Source: Amaranthus tricolor (Eukaryota > Streptophyta > Magnoliopsida > Caryophyllales > Amaranthaceae). From it: 64,000 nucleotides of DNA. This document shows positions 12,769-24,596 of the stretch, one piece after another. Numbering within the stretch: the stretch's first letter is position 1; every line of letters begins with the position of its first letter. The translations under genes and the position numbers were made by a program. Location of the stretch: NCBI RefSeq assembly GCF_026212465.1, contig NC_080051.1, positions 20,697,446 through 20,761,445 on the forward strand, read 5' to 3'. Under the pieces are notes generated by a model that did no database searches, had not been told where the DNA came from, and worked only from the letters and a program-made list of their open reading frames with translations.

Positions 12769-13142
12769 AGGTGTTCAACGGGGCGGGCCAGGTCAAAATT
12801 TAAATGGCCGGGTCGGAGTGGGTCATGTCAAATTTAAGTGGGTCGGGGCGGTCATAGCCCGTTTAAACCCGATTCACTTTGACTCGTTTTAAAAGTTCAT
12901 ATAACAGTTTTTTTAATTCCATTTTATTGTTCATTGGGTTGATCCACCTATGTATATAATAATATTATATAAAAATATAAAAAAGGTTGTGAATTTTTTT
13001 TACAACCAATTTCTTTAAGTATCCAATCCGGCCCGATCCATTACACCAAGGCTCGTTAATAACCTGACCCATAAATAACCCGTTAAACTGTGACTCGACC
13101 CTTGATTCGGTGGGTTAATCCACGCGGTTGAACACTTCTAAA
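12769..13142. repeat. hAT-like MITE with G-rich ends
   Basis: The left end agaggtgttcaacggggcgg is matched by the reverse complement of the right end, agaagtgttcaaccgcgtgg. Subterminal regions are packed with gggtcggg / cccgacc-type words, unlike the AT-rich flanks. This layout is common in non-autonomous hAT elements of plants. Confidence 0.6.
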
Positions 13143-13950
13143 AGTAAACTAATAATTACACATTAACACTTTATCAACTGGGGGGTAGGCATGACCAAAT
13201 GTCCAAATGGACGATCGTGGTCGTGGGGTAGTAAATCCAAGTTAGGGAAAGAGAGTGAGGCCGACTGGAGGCGATTAAAAACAGATGAGCAGAGTATAGG
13301 CGGACACGTTTGAGGAAGGCGCAACCCTGAGCAGCTCATTGTGATTTGTGATTGGAATAATAATAAAAAAAGGAAAAAGAGAAGGAAACTGCAGAATTGA
13401 CAGTATTACAAGAATAGTGTCACTGTTGCTAACAACTCTACCTTAACTACAGTGTGACGGTGTGTGTGTGCCAGTTTCTTACACTGCTCTCTGATCTACT
13501 GCTAGCTTTGTCATACTATCCGTGTCACGGACATGTGTAGTGCCATTTTAATTGAGCAAAGTAAATGGACTCTCTCATTATTTTAACAGCTTCTCTTGTC
13601 TTAAAAATTTATATTATTAGACTATTTAATCTAAGTGTAAAACACATTTTACGGTGAGATAATTTCATATAAAAAAAATAAAATTTTACAAATTTTTAGA
13701 TAACTGATATGTAATTTTATTGAGTAATAAATTCGATGGAAGAAAATGAGGACGACAAGCATTAAAAAATATTAAAATAAAGTTGGTGAAAAATAATATG
13801 AAAACCGTAACTACTAGAAAAAATATTTTAATAAAGTTATTGAGCAAATCAATATAAAATGTTTGTGGGGAAACCTTTTCTAGAAGGAGTGTTTCCCTCT
13901 CATACTAATGCAAATTAGGAAGGTGGTAATGTTGTTTGTGGTACTATTCT
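13143..13950. other. Intergenic spacer
   Basis: Moderately AT-rich and non-coding. A short (TG)n run lies near 13455-13470. No gene found. Confidence 0.35.
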
Positions 13951-13954
13951 ATAC

Positions 13955-14214
13955 TACCTCCGTTTCAATTTACGTGCAATATTGGAAGTATATATACTAT
14001 TTACTTAGCTTCTTTAATCTGTGATTAATTTTTAATCTACAAGTTAAAACATAGTCAAGTGGGATCTTGTTTGATTCGTCTCGGTGTAAAGATTATTAAT
14101 ATCAAGTTTTTATAATTTTTTATTATAAATAATTAGAGATATTAAGGATGAAATTAGTGCATTGATCCGCGTGAAAAATCCTAATGTTGCAACTAAAACG
14201 AAACTGAGGAAGTA
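13955..14214. repeat. MITE family M1, copy 2, both ends visible
   Basis: The ends are imperfect inverted repeats of about 30 bp: left tacctccgtttcaattta...tgcaatatt; right, in reverse complement, tacttcctcagtttcgtttt...tgcaacatt. The interior has atagtcaagtgggatcttg, 'tttgattcgtctcg' and 'ttattaatatcaagtttttat'. Length about 260 bp. Confidence 0.8.
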
Positions 14215-14454
14215 TTGTTTTGTTTCTGGATTAATGAAATATTTTTTTTTTCAAAAAAAATATAAAATGTTAAAATAAATTTAGTGGAATATATAGGGAC
14301 CATAAGCATTATTAATATATTAAAATGAAAATAAGCAAATTTAATTATGTTTAAAATTTTAGATATAAATAGAAATATTGTTAATGAGATTTATGGAACA
14401 ATAAAAAATGACAAACGGAAATAACTTTAAGAAACGTAGAATACTATATAGATT

Positions 14455-14590
14455 AGATCCATACAAGTTTAATGTGCACCAACTCAATAATAACAAGAAT
14501 TTCCAATAAGTTACTTATTAAGTAAATATATTTACTATTTTAATGCCGTTTAAAGTTGATGCAACCAAATTTATACGAGATTTTCTCTTA
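14455..14590. repeat. MITE copy 2 of the 10.0-kb family
   Basis: Left 'gatccatacaagtttaatgt' and right (reverse complement) 'ctcgtataaatttggttgca' form imperfect inverted ends. The core 'acttattaagtaaatatattta' matches the copy at 10028-10225. Confidence 0.45.
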
Positions 14591-15829
14591 AACAAATTGG
14601 TCCTTTTGCATCAACTCAATTACACTTACTTGTGTAGTGTTACTTGGGATTCTAGGAGGTTTCTCATAAATGACTTTTTAATTGACTTTTGATATATTAA
14701 TTGGTTAGAAAATATTTAATAAATGGTTAATACTATTATACTAATTTGTGAAAGGGAGACATTTAAAAATGATCTTCAAAGTGAGATATTTACAATAAAT
14801 TTCCTTTATTTCAAACAATTTTATAATTATATTGTTATGAACAATCTTTTGTTTCAATTAAGTTGGAATACTGATATCGATTGTAAATAGCTAATTGCGA
14901 TTATTTTTTGATTTGTGATTTGACGATGAATTCTAAATTTTATCCTATATTAAATAGGAGTAATATAATTAATACTTATACAAAGTTTAGAATATATTCT
15001 AATTTATAATTTCAAATTAATTTTATTCTTGTTACTAAAACGGTAAACTAGAACACATTTTTAAATTTTAATTCTATTATCTAATATAGCATAAAATTTG
15101 AAGTTTATCAACAAATTACGCTAGATATATTTAAAATTTGAAATTTTAAGTTTAGAATAGTATCAAATTTTGTTAAGAAAACCGAGTTTAACTATGTATG
15201 AACTCAGGCCACGAAAATAAAAGAATATGAAGCACAAGACTTTACATCGACATAAGAGATCGTAACGATAAACTTGAGCAACATTTAAAAAAAAAAATGA
15301 TGAATTCACTTCACGATTGAATGCTTTCCTTTACACCTCTATGATATGTGCGTAATTCTAATTATTTAATTATATGAATGATTTTTTTTATTCCTCTTAT
15401 TTATAGGGATTAACCATCTTTAACTCTTGAAAAAAAAACTACCACAAAGATATAAAAGAGAAAACATAAAAATTTAAAGGAAATTTAGATCAATTTAATG
15501 ACTATATATATACTTTTTACATTTAATTATACACAAATATACTTAATATAAAATTTATAAACACTCGATTAATATTTACCTCTGAACTCAAACATCTTCA
15601 ATGATATTTGCTAATAAATGATATACAACACATTAAACTCTTCTTAGCTCTCTTATTGCTTACGCTACTAATAAGTATGTGTTTGAACACTCAACTTAGC
15701 TTCTACAAGCTCTTATCTTAAGCTACTCTGACGCAACACTAAAATAATTTTCAATAAGATTATTCGATGATATTATGCGACAATGAAAGCAAAGATCGAA
15801 AATTAATAAAGAAAACAATAAAGATTCAA
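14591..15829. other. Intergenic spacer
   Basis: AT-rich, with no gene recognised. From about 15600 on it may already belong to the LTR remnant that follows. Confidence 0.35.
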
Positions 15830-15990
15830 ACAAACAATAAAAAAATCACACCAATAATTAACGTGGTTCACTATCAACATAATAGCTACATCCACTGGCA
15901 CCGAGAATAAAACTTTCACTATAAACTGAGAGATTATAAAATGAACATAAGAAGCCCTAATAATAGCTCTCTTTGCTTTTCTCTCTTACA

Positions 15991-16257
15991 CTATGTTTGG
16001 ATAACAATTGTGGAGAGAAACGAAAGAGAGGGAAGGGGGAAGAAGGAAAGGGAAATAAAGGGAAAAGAAACGAAAGAAAAATAACTCTTGTTTATATAGG
16101 AGGGAATGGAAGAGAAAGAAAGGGAGATTTGAGTTTCTTCGAATAACTCGAATCTCCCTAACTTTGGAGAGATTGTAACCTTAACAAAAAGTATTCATCA
16201 AATCATTCCAATTCTCTCCCTTTAAATTTCTTCCCTCTCATTTTGCCATCCAAACAA
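15991..16257. repeat. Purine/pyrimidine-rich MITE
   Basis: The left end tatgtttggataacaa pairs with the right end, reverse complement ttgtttggatggcaaa. Inside, a purine-rich left arm (gagagggaaggggg...) faces a pyrimidine-rich right arm, so the single strand could fold back. A further 'ccatccaaacac' end at 16320 suggests an extra or nested end. Confidence 0.55.
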
Positions 16258-16959
16258 GGGATTCTTTCTCCCTCCAAATCCCACCCCTTCCTTTCCTTCC
16301 ATTTCTTTCCATCCAAACACTTAATTTTCCCTCACTTTGTGTTGCATCCCCTAACCCTAAGAACAAGAGGGGTTTATATATATAAATCTCTTAATAAAAA
16401 GAAATTAGGGCAAAATTACAAAGTAACCGTCAAAAACCCATGAGAAATAAGCCTAAAAACGTGAAAAATCTGAGTTTCGCACTTTTTGTAGCCCCTTTGT
16501 TACCTGCGAATTTACTCCCTGCCCGCGACCTCGCGACCCGCAACCAGCATTATTCCTAAAACAGAAACTCAGGTCCATGATCTCGCTACCCGCAACCTAC
16601 TCCTCCACAAAATAGCAGCTTTTGTGATATCCTCGAGAGACAACCACTAGTGGAAAAAATTTCAATTACTGCGGTTTTTTAGCCATCATATACTGCGGTT
16701 TTGAACCCAAGTAATTATGATAGCAACAGATAGGCAATTACAAATGTTGCGGTTCAAAACCGCAGTATATAATTAGTTTTTTTTTTGTTTTTTTTTTCGT
16801 TTTATTACCACATCAATGCATAATATTCATTTCTAATATACAAAATTGAAATCACCAAATATAATTACCATAAATTAATCACCAATATATATACACTTAA
16901 AGAATTATAATAAACAAATATATTATATATCATGAATAATACATTACACAATGGCGAAA

Positions 16960-17275
<316 letters not shown>

Positions 17276-17593
17276 CCATTTTTATTTTTCCTTTAAATAT
17301 AATATAAAAATACTATAATAATGCGGACGTACCTTTGATGATTATTGATTATTAGCAAAATTCATTGCTTGTCATCGTTATTAAAATATTTACTAAAAAG
17401 AATGAAAAAATTAAATTAATAAGAAACGATAAAGATGATTAATAAAAAAAGAGGGAGAAAATGGACTTGAACCTTGTACTCGAAGGAATACTAAGCAGCC
17501 TACGTATCCCGAAGGAATCAAAGCCCACGTAGTTCTTTGTCATACCTTTTATTTGTAGTTGTTGAATGTTGATTGATCGTTGTCCGATTGATC

Positions 17594-18388
17594 CTATTCG
17601 TCTTCGTCATTATCATCTAGTTGGTTAGATGCTTCCGCTGACTCTCCTCCTGACGATGATGCAGATGTATCCATCATTATCCATGGATCATCATCGTTCT
17701 TTAGTTCTTGTGTTCGAAGCTCCGCTTGATCCCAATCTTTCTTGCAAACAAATATTTGAATACTATGTGGAGCAAGACGAGATCTCTTTTCGTCTAAAAC
17801 TCTTCTACCTGCACTAAAAGCAGACTCCAACGCAATCGTAGAAGCAGGAATTGCAAGAATATCCTTTGCAATTTTCGATAATATGGGAAATTTTATAGAT
17901 TTTTCTTTCCACCATTCTAAAATATTATAGCTACCTTGGTCAATTTCAAAGTGATGTTTCAGATAATTATCTAATTTTAAATATGAAGTGGAGGGTGAAG
18001 AAGAAGATGATCCTACAAAACTATCATCTTGGCTTATTATGTTAGCCATTACGGAATTATAATAAGTGGGACGTGCCAAGACGCTAGTACGCCTAGACGT
18101 ATCGCGACTTGGGTTATATACACTAGTATAGTAATCATAAAGTTCTGCTAAAAGTTTTTTACAAGTTCCAACATAATTATGTACATCACTAGGCGGGCGA
18201 TCTAATGATTGGTAGTAAAATCCAATTACTTTAGTAAGGAGTTCTATCTTAAAACATGGGTCTAAAATTGTCGCAATTCCGAATACTAAAACAGCAAGAA
18301 AATTCGAAGGAAGAAGAAGGGTTTGAAGATGAACGTTGTTGCAGTCGTATGTGGGAAGCTTAATGCAAAATAATAAAACAGTAGGCAT
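17594..18388 (-). pseudogene. 5'-truncated hAT transposase (RICESLEEPER/DAYSLEEPER type), C-terminal part
   Basis: The open frame gives about 264 aa, whereas full transposases of this type are about 600-700 aa. It starts within the RNase-H-like fold (FGIATILDPCFKIELL, DUF4413-like region, residues ~36-51). It then has a Ser-rich spacer (~125-135), LDNYL and WWKEKS, and ends with the hAT dimerisation domain (ILAIPASTIALESAFSAGRR, then DEKRSRLAPHSI, residues ~175-210) and an acidic tail. The BED zinc finger and first catalytic Asp are missing. The frame is open over what remains but has no natural start. It lies wholly inside the CACTA-bounded element, so it was either captured or inserted and then cut back. 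Confidence 0.8.
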
Positions 18389-18779
18389 GCAAGTGTATGT
18401 GGCGGGTTTTCTTAAATTTTTTTATAAGGTATATGTTGCGGTTTTATTAAGAACCGCAACTTTTAAGTGAATTTTGCTGGGTTGGACTTTGAAAAAAAGA
18501 AATTAAGCAAAGCACATATGCTGCGGTTCTAATAAAACCACAGCTTTTAATGGATTATTTGCTGCGGTTCTCAAAAAATGCAGCCTTTAATGTTATTTTT
18601 TTCCCTCGTCTTTTTATCTTATTTTATGCTGCGTCTGTAAAAAAACCGCAACATATGTGGCACAACAGATGAAGTTTTTCCACTATTGAACACAATGTTC
18701 GCAACCCGCGAATCCTTCCTTCATCTTCTCCGATCTTAAGCTCAATTCAAGTCACAAAACCCAACAGATGGTGATTCGG

Positions 18780-19471
18780 TGTTTTCTTCTTACTCTACTC
18801 TAGAAATTTTCATAAACAGTAAATTTCAATAAGTACTTACACTTCACAACACTTCGTCATTTTCAAGAAGCCATGTTAAAAATTACAAATGCTCACAAAA
18901 AAAATCATTTCTCAAACCCCACAAAGTCATAGTGCATACGATACGCATAATATAATGTTGTCACAAAATATGCTCATTCAAGCAAAAATAACACTCGTTA
19001 GAGCAAGCATAAACCTAATCGAGAGAGCGTCCACTTGAAGCTACACATGGACATGGTAATTGATCTAGTGTACACATTTTGATTTTCCAAGTTGCTGAGT
19101 TAGTTGCTCGTTCAATTGTCATCTCTATAAAGCTAGGGTTTAGATTGGTGCTTATTCGAGCAAACACAATGCTCATTCAAGCAACCTTATCTAGAATGCT
19201 TTGCAGGGTTGTCTTGAAAAATTTAGTGTCCTATGCAAAATTTTTATTTTGCGGATTATTAATAGTAAATATATTTATTTTATTAATAAACTCAACATAT
19301 TTCTTTTTTAATTAACCTTTTCATATACGAAAGATAAAGGGGCCATGTGCGGTCGATCACCTTGCACACCCTCAAAGACCCCTTGATCCTTTGCCTCGCT
19401 GCCCCATCTTTGCTCGTCCAAGCATTTCCCCTAACATACAAGGCCACTACCTTCTTCATGCAATTGTCTAG
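18780..19471. other. Spacer with a recurring 'cattcaagcaa' motif
   Basis: No gene. Words such as 'gctcattcaagcaa', 'gttagagcaagcata' and 'cttattcgagcaaac' recur at 18960-19185, perhaps part of the LTR remnant. Confidence 0.35.
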
Positions 19472-19728
19472 TACTCTCTCTGCCCTTCTCAATTTGCTAC
19501 TCTTTTCATTTTAAGTTGTCCCACTCATTTTACACCTTTTTCTTTTATGGCAATGACATCATTTTATTTTTTAAAATCTCACCCACAAATTTATTTTCCC
19601 TCTCCATCATGACCACTCATTCCTATTATCCATTTATTTTTTTATCTTATTCATCAACCAAATTTTACTTTTCGCTAAATTCCATCCAAAACAAAATAGG
19701 TGCATTCTCGTAGAAATGAAGGGAGTAT
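19472..19728. repeat. MITE with 'tactccct' ends
   Basis: The left end tactctctctgcccttctcaattt and the right end ...aaatgaagggagta (reverse complement tactcccttcattt) are imperfect inverted repeats about 257 bp apart. Confidence 0.55.
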
Positions 19729-20299
19729 ACCTGAAGTAAAAGTTTAACTCCCAAAATGACAAATTACATTCAATAGTTCTATTCAGTAAAATTTTAACTC
19801 CCAAAATCATGCATTTGAGATAACATCACAGCAAAAATGCTGTTTTCATAATCCAAATACTTCTATCAAAAACTCTCCATCTTTGATTAATTGGAGTACA
19901 CAATATAATTATAACTCTAAATTGCTTCATGGCACTTCCTACATAAAGCACAAAAGTAACAACACCACCATTCTAATCAAATCACTAATATCACACCATA
20001 TAATCATATTGAAAACTACTAAAACTTCAATAGCTTAAATGTTTAAACCATCATATTTTCCAATACAACACAACACGAACATACACCTATGGATTAGGGG
20101 CTACATGGGTATACAACAATTTTTTTATACCATGTATAATTTGTACTATCAAGTATTTTATAACAATTTTGAGTCAATAAACAAGTAAAATAATTAAAAT
20201 ATAGTAATTAAAAACTAAAATTTAAATCCATTGCTTATAAAATTAAAATAAAACCTTACATAATCGATCCCCTTACACATGCTCAAAATCAAAGTGATG
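19729..20299. other. Spacer and probable 3' UTR of the F-box gene
   Basis: AT-rich; no other gene. The part next to 20299 would be the 3' UTR of the minus-strand F-box gene. Confidence 0.4.
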
Positions 20300-21451
20300 C
20301 TATGAAATAATGCTTAAGCAAGCATCAAATACAAACCCACGCAAGAATCCATCCCCAAACCCAGGCGCCCCTTCAATCCATCGCCATTCTCCACCACAAT
20401 TTTCCACTCCTTTACAAGAATTATCCCATAATGCCATCTTCCCAACTCTCTTAGCACTAAAACAAACCTTATCACCACCTCCAAATACCTTAAATTTGGA
20501 AGATTCTTGAAAACACTTGTACATTTCCAGTGGCATTCTCCCTGCTTCATCCCATTCCAAACTCTCCAAATCCAATCTCAATATCAATATAGTTGAACAC
20601 GAAGCATTCAATGAGAATGATGATTTTAGCCCTCCTACCATTAAAATCTTCTTCCCAATTCCATTAACTAATCTGGGTCTTTCCAATATGTCGAAAACAT
20701 CCCCCCATTCGTTCCTCTCTACTCTACTCCACCCCAACGATGTCGTTTCGAATTCGGGTAATTTGCACGCAAATAGCTTCCATAGATTCCTCCAAGGTGA
20801 ACCCACATCACATAATGCATATAATGAACTACCGATTAAAATGGGGCTACGAGGTTTTGAGGGTAAATTCGATGAGAATTTTAACCAATTGTTGTTATAC
20901 TCATGGGTTTTCTCGGATTCGGACCAATACAGGGTGGCGAGTTCGGTAAGGACAACGACACGCCCACCCGACCCGGATAAGACAGACCCGTGTTTGGACC
21001 AGGCAGACCCAAGTTGGGGAAGGACACGGAAGGTACGAGTTAACGGGTTACAAACAATAAGCGAGCGGGTTGGGAACTTAGGTGAATCGCCCCAGAGGTA
21101 GATCTGTCCGACTGAGGAAGTAACAGGGGAGAGAGAAGTGAAAGGGAGGAAGGTGAGGTCAAATCTGAGCCATTGATCGGAAAAAGGATCAAAGGCGTGG
21201 AGAAGAGAGAAGGGAGGAGGGTGAGGGAGAAGTTGACGGTGGCGTGTGTGGTGGTGGTGAGGTGGACGAAGAGCGAGGAGAGAGAGAGGAGGGTGATGAG
21301 AAAGGATGATTTGGATGAAAGAAGGGCAAGTAAGAAGGGTGTGGAAGGTTCTGGAAATTGATCTACAAAGGATGATTTGACGAAGTGGAAGTTTGATGAA
21401 AATCATGTGGAGAGTGTCTTGTGGAAGGAGGTAAATTGGTGGAGAATCCAT
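20300..21451 (-). CDS. SKIP15: F-box protein, SKP1-interacting partner 15 type, intronless
   Basis: A 383-aa protein without introns, close to the ~374 aa of Arabidopsis SKIP15. The N-terminal F-box (residues ~4-50: YLLPQDTLHMIFIKLPLRQI...CRSISRTFHTLL) should bind SKP1/ASK in an SCF ubiquitin ligase. The rest is a kelch-like beta-propeller. It includes LLALRPPHHHH, GQIYLWGDS, NPLTRTFRVLPQLGSAWSKH, LKFSSNLPSKPRSPIL, LYALCDVGSPW, SCSTILILRLDLESLEW, EAGRMPLEMYKCFQESSKF and the end RWIEGAPGFGDG...RGFVFDA. The substrate is unknown from sequence. The open frame reaches 21601, but the Met at 21451 (MDSPPIYLLP) begins where the family begins; the 50 extra residues would be 5' UTR. No break is seen. 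Confidence 0.9.
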   Translation of the reverse strand: MDSPPIYLLPQDTLHMIFIKLPLRQIILCRSISRTFHTLLTCPSFIQIILSHHPPLSLLALRPPHHHHTRHRQLLPHPPPFSLLHAFDPFSDQWLRFDLTFLPFTSLSPVTSSVGQIYLWGDSPKFPTRSLIVCNPLTRTFRVLPQLGSAWSKHGSVLSGSGGRVVVLTELATLYWSESEKTHEYNNNWLKFSSNLPSKPRSPILIGSSLYALCDVGSPWRNLWKLFACKLPEFETTSLGWSRVERNEWGDVFDILERPRLVNGIGKKILMVGGLKSSFSLNASCSTILILRLDLESLEWDEAGRMPLEMYKCFQESSKFKVFGGGDKVCFSAKRVGKMALWDNSCKGVENCGGEWRWIEGAPGFGDGFLRGFVFDACLSIIS

Positions 21452-21794
21452 GGATGGAGCTTGGAGCTTGCAGATGAGAGAGAAAGATTGTTTTGATGAG
21501 AGAGAAATATTGAGGGGTTGAGAATTGAGATTGAAGATTAGAGTGAGTGAGAGTGGGAAAGTGGATTGGTGCTTCATTAATTCAAACTTATTTTTGGTCA
21601 AATAATAATGAAGTAAAAATCTACCAATTGAAAAAGAGTTGATTATTAACGAAATTTGACTAAAATGGAACTAATTTGTTTCTCCATAATGTATTTTTGA
21701 TCGGTTTCGGACTTATTCAACGGGACGGGTCGGGCTACATATGTCACTACATTGGGTCGCTCATATTTTATGTCAATTTCAAATTGTGTTATTT
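21452..21794. other. 5' flank of SKIP15-type gene
   Basis: Holds the purine-rich (on +) 5' UTR to about 21600 and a short spacer with a GC-rich island at 21715-21740 (cgggacgggtcgggc), like the hAT-MITE ends elsewhere. No gene. Confidence 0.4.
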
Positions 21795-21916
21795 TTGGGA
21801 GTTATTAAATATCGCCACCCCCTTTTAATTTTATCGCCAACTCTCCTTTGAAATTACGTATTTGTCACTGAAGTTTAAAAAATTATAAAATTGTCACTCC
21901 CTACAAGTTTCTTATT

Positions 21917-21952
<36 letters not shown>

Positions 21953-22154
21953 TAACTTTTTTATATTCTTAAAAAAGAATATAAATAAAATTAATAATAA
22001 TAACAGTAATAATAATAATAATAATAACAACAATAATAAAATTAAAATTAATAATTATTATTCAAAAAGAAAAAAAAAATTGATTCGCCCAGAACACCGG
22101 GGTCCAATCACCCAATTTTGGGCGATTCACTTTTTTTTTTCTTTTCGGAAAATT

Positions 22155-22220
<66 letters not shown>

Positions 22221-22229
22221 TCATTTATT

Positions 22230-22275
<46 letters not shown>

Positions 22276-22322
22276 TAAAAGAATATAAAAAAGTTAATAA
22301 TATTATTATTGTTGTTATTAAT

Positions 22323-22385
<63 letters not shown>

Positions 22386-22573
22386 ATAAATTTTCCAAAA
22401 AGAAAAAAAAAAAAAGTGAATCGCCAAAAATCGGCGATTGGACCCCGGTTCAATCGCCACTTTTTTGGCGATTGAACCGGGGTCCAATCGCCCGATTCTG
22501 GGCGATTCAAATTTTTTTTCTTTTTGAATAATAATTATTAATTTTAATTTTAATTTTACTATTGTTGTTGTTG

Positions 22574-22634
<61 letters not shown>

Positions 22635-22870
22635 TGTTATTATTATTAATTTTATTTATATTCTTTTTGAAGAATATAAAAAAGTTAATTATTATTATTA
22701 TTGTTGTTATTGATATTATTATTATTATTATTATTATTATAAATAAGAAATTTTTAGGGAGTGGTAAAAGTGTAATTTTTTAAAAATCAAAGGCAAATTC
22801 GTAATTTTATTTGGAGGGGTGTGACGATAAAATGAAAAGGGTGGCAATGTTTAAGGATTGGGTTATTTTT
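21795..22870. repeat. ~1-kb fold-back (palindromic) element made of trinucleotide tracts
   Basis: The outer arms are inverted copies. The left arm has 'atcgccaccccctttt', 'attttatcgcc', 'aaattacgta' and 'gtcactccctacaa'. The right arm, in reverse complement, has 'attgccaccctttt', 'attttatcgtc', 'aaattacgaa' and 'accactccctaaaa'. Inside are alternating (TAA)n and (TTA)n tracts on each side, and two or three copies of a unit with 'gggcgattc', 'ggggtccaatcgcc' and 'aaaaagaaaaaaaa'. The copies near 22080-22145 and 22395-22525 are inverted to each other or duplicated. No transposase. The poly-Asn, Leu and Ile frames here are artefacts. Confidence 0.7.
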
Positions 22871-23139
22871 TTTCCAGTTAGGTTAATCTTGGATCAATTC
22901 ATCTCAGGATTGAATCTATTCAACAACTTGAGGATTCCAAATTTTTTTACTTTATCTTAAAAAATTGTCGGAAAAATAATTATTGTGTCCACCTCTTTTA
23001 ATTTATATTATTTTTTATTTTAATTTTTTTTAATGAATTTATTCTATTACTATTTTGGAAAATGATGATATCACCCAATACATACATATTTAACTCTTTA
23101 TACTCTCACTTAAATCTAAAATGACCTCTCCATTTTAAT

Positions 23140-23420
23140 CCGTCCAATTAGGATTGAGCAAATCCAAATATTCGATCTGTTTAATAAAATTAGATCCGAT
23201 ATCTGATATCTGAATATTAATAATATAACTATTCGTATCCGATTGATTGAAATCGGATATCCGATATTCAATATATGGAAAAAATCAGATCCAATATCCG
23301 AACTATCTGACATAAAAAAGGTTGGAGATTTGTTAGCAATACTCGAATCGATTATCTGTTGTCTAATATGATATTTGATGTTCGATATTCAATATTCGAT
23401 ATCCATATCCAAGAAAGACT
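23140..23420. repeat. Block of 'gatatccgatattc' words
   Basis: Many short palindromic words (gatatctgatatctgaatat, cggatatccgatattc, gatattcaatattcgatatc) recur in both orientations over about 280 bp. Similar word-rich blocks occur in subterminal parts of plant hAT elements; clean ends were not found. Confidence 0.5.
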
Positions 23421-23506
23421 AAATTCCAAATTAAGTTTCAATTACCTAAGTCCTTAATCAAACAAACTAATTCAAGTAAATATAAAAGTCTTAGCAATAC
23501 AATGAA

Positions 23507-23732
23507 GGGGTGTTTGGCAAATTAGCTTATTGAGCAATTTTAGTTTATTTTGATATAAATAAAGGGTTGCATGGTCAAACCAGCTAATTCTAGTATTTGG
23601 TAAATTAGCTGGTTGATACAACTTATTGATACGAATAAGCTGCTTACTGCAGCAGGTTCAAAATCAACTGGTTAAACCAGTTAATAAAATTAGCTATCAG
23701 CTACCAGCTATCAATCATTTGCCAAACACCCT
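23507..23732 (+). repeat. hAT-like MITE, forward copy
   Basis: The ends ggggtgtttggcaaa and (reverse complement) agggtgtttggcaaa are terminal inverted repeats. The interior has agcta/tagct and 'aactggttaaaccagtt' palindromes. About 226 bp. Confidence 0.7.
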
Positions 23733-24371
23733 ATAAGTCTTTTCATTCAAATTACAACCATTAATACCCGATATGAAAATGCACTTGGGCACAACGTCAC
23801 AACTGATAGTTTGACAACACTACAAAAACCCTAACACTTCAAGTTTCATAATTCAAATTACAACTATTAATATAATAAGTCTTTTCATTTAAATTACACA
23901 AATTAAAAGATAAACAATAACTATTCATCTTCACAGTAAATCAAGTATAATCATCGACCATAGACACCGAAGGTTGATCAATATGAAGACATAACTCTGT
24001 AAATAAAAACAAAGTAGAACAAGGATTAAAACAAATAAAAGTTAATATCAAATATTACGAAAAAAGTAGTATAAGGAATCAAAACAAAATAAGTATACAT
24101 TTCAGAATTCTAAATTCATACCTTCTTCGATTCGCTCTAGATCTCAACCAATAGTGCATCACGTCCCAATAATCTTGTGTACACACTAAAGCTTCCACAA
24201 TTCTTGGAGAGAGAGACCTACGAAAAATATCAAATACTCAAATAATTTTTGAAAAACTTAATTCAACAGGTCTCACCTTTTTAATCTCCCTGTCATTCCA
24301 AAATCACATGGATGACATAGTAATAATTTTGGAAAAATTTAATTCAACCTGTCTAATGATGTTTTAGAGAA

Positions 24372-24596
24372 TATTTGACAAATGACTAGTAGTTGATACT
24401 GATTTGACTACTCAATCATTCATTTCTATCAAAATAATTTTATGAGCTTGTATGATCAAATACTAGAATAGATTAACTAAATCAGCTAATTTACCCAACA
24501 CTAAAATTAAATAGTTTGACCATTCAACCATTTATTTGTATCAAAATAAGCTAAATTATTCAGTAAGTTTTTTTTTTTTTGCAAAACAGCCTCTTA
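24372..24596 (-). repeat. hAT-like MITE, inverted second copy
   Basis: Read on the minus strand, this stretch follows the 23507-23732 copy: 'gaataatttagcttatttt', 'gatacaaataaatggttgaa', 'tggtcaaac', 'tagtatttg', and 'tcaactactagtcatttgtc' at its end. It is more diverged, and its terminal tgtttgg has decayed. Confidence 0.6.

Noticed and set aside
20517..21101. 194-codon open frame on the + strand
   Set aside because: Antisense shadow of the SKIP15-type gene, whose minus-strand product matches its family end to end.
21891..22783. Poly-Asn, poly-Leu and poly-Ile open frames
   Set aside because: Products of (TAA)n/(TTA)n tracts within the fold-back element; no composition or family support.
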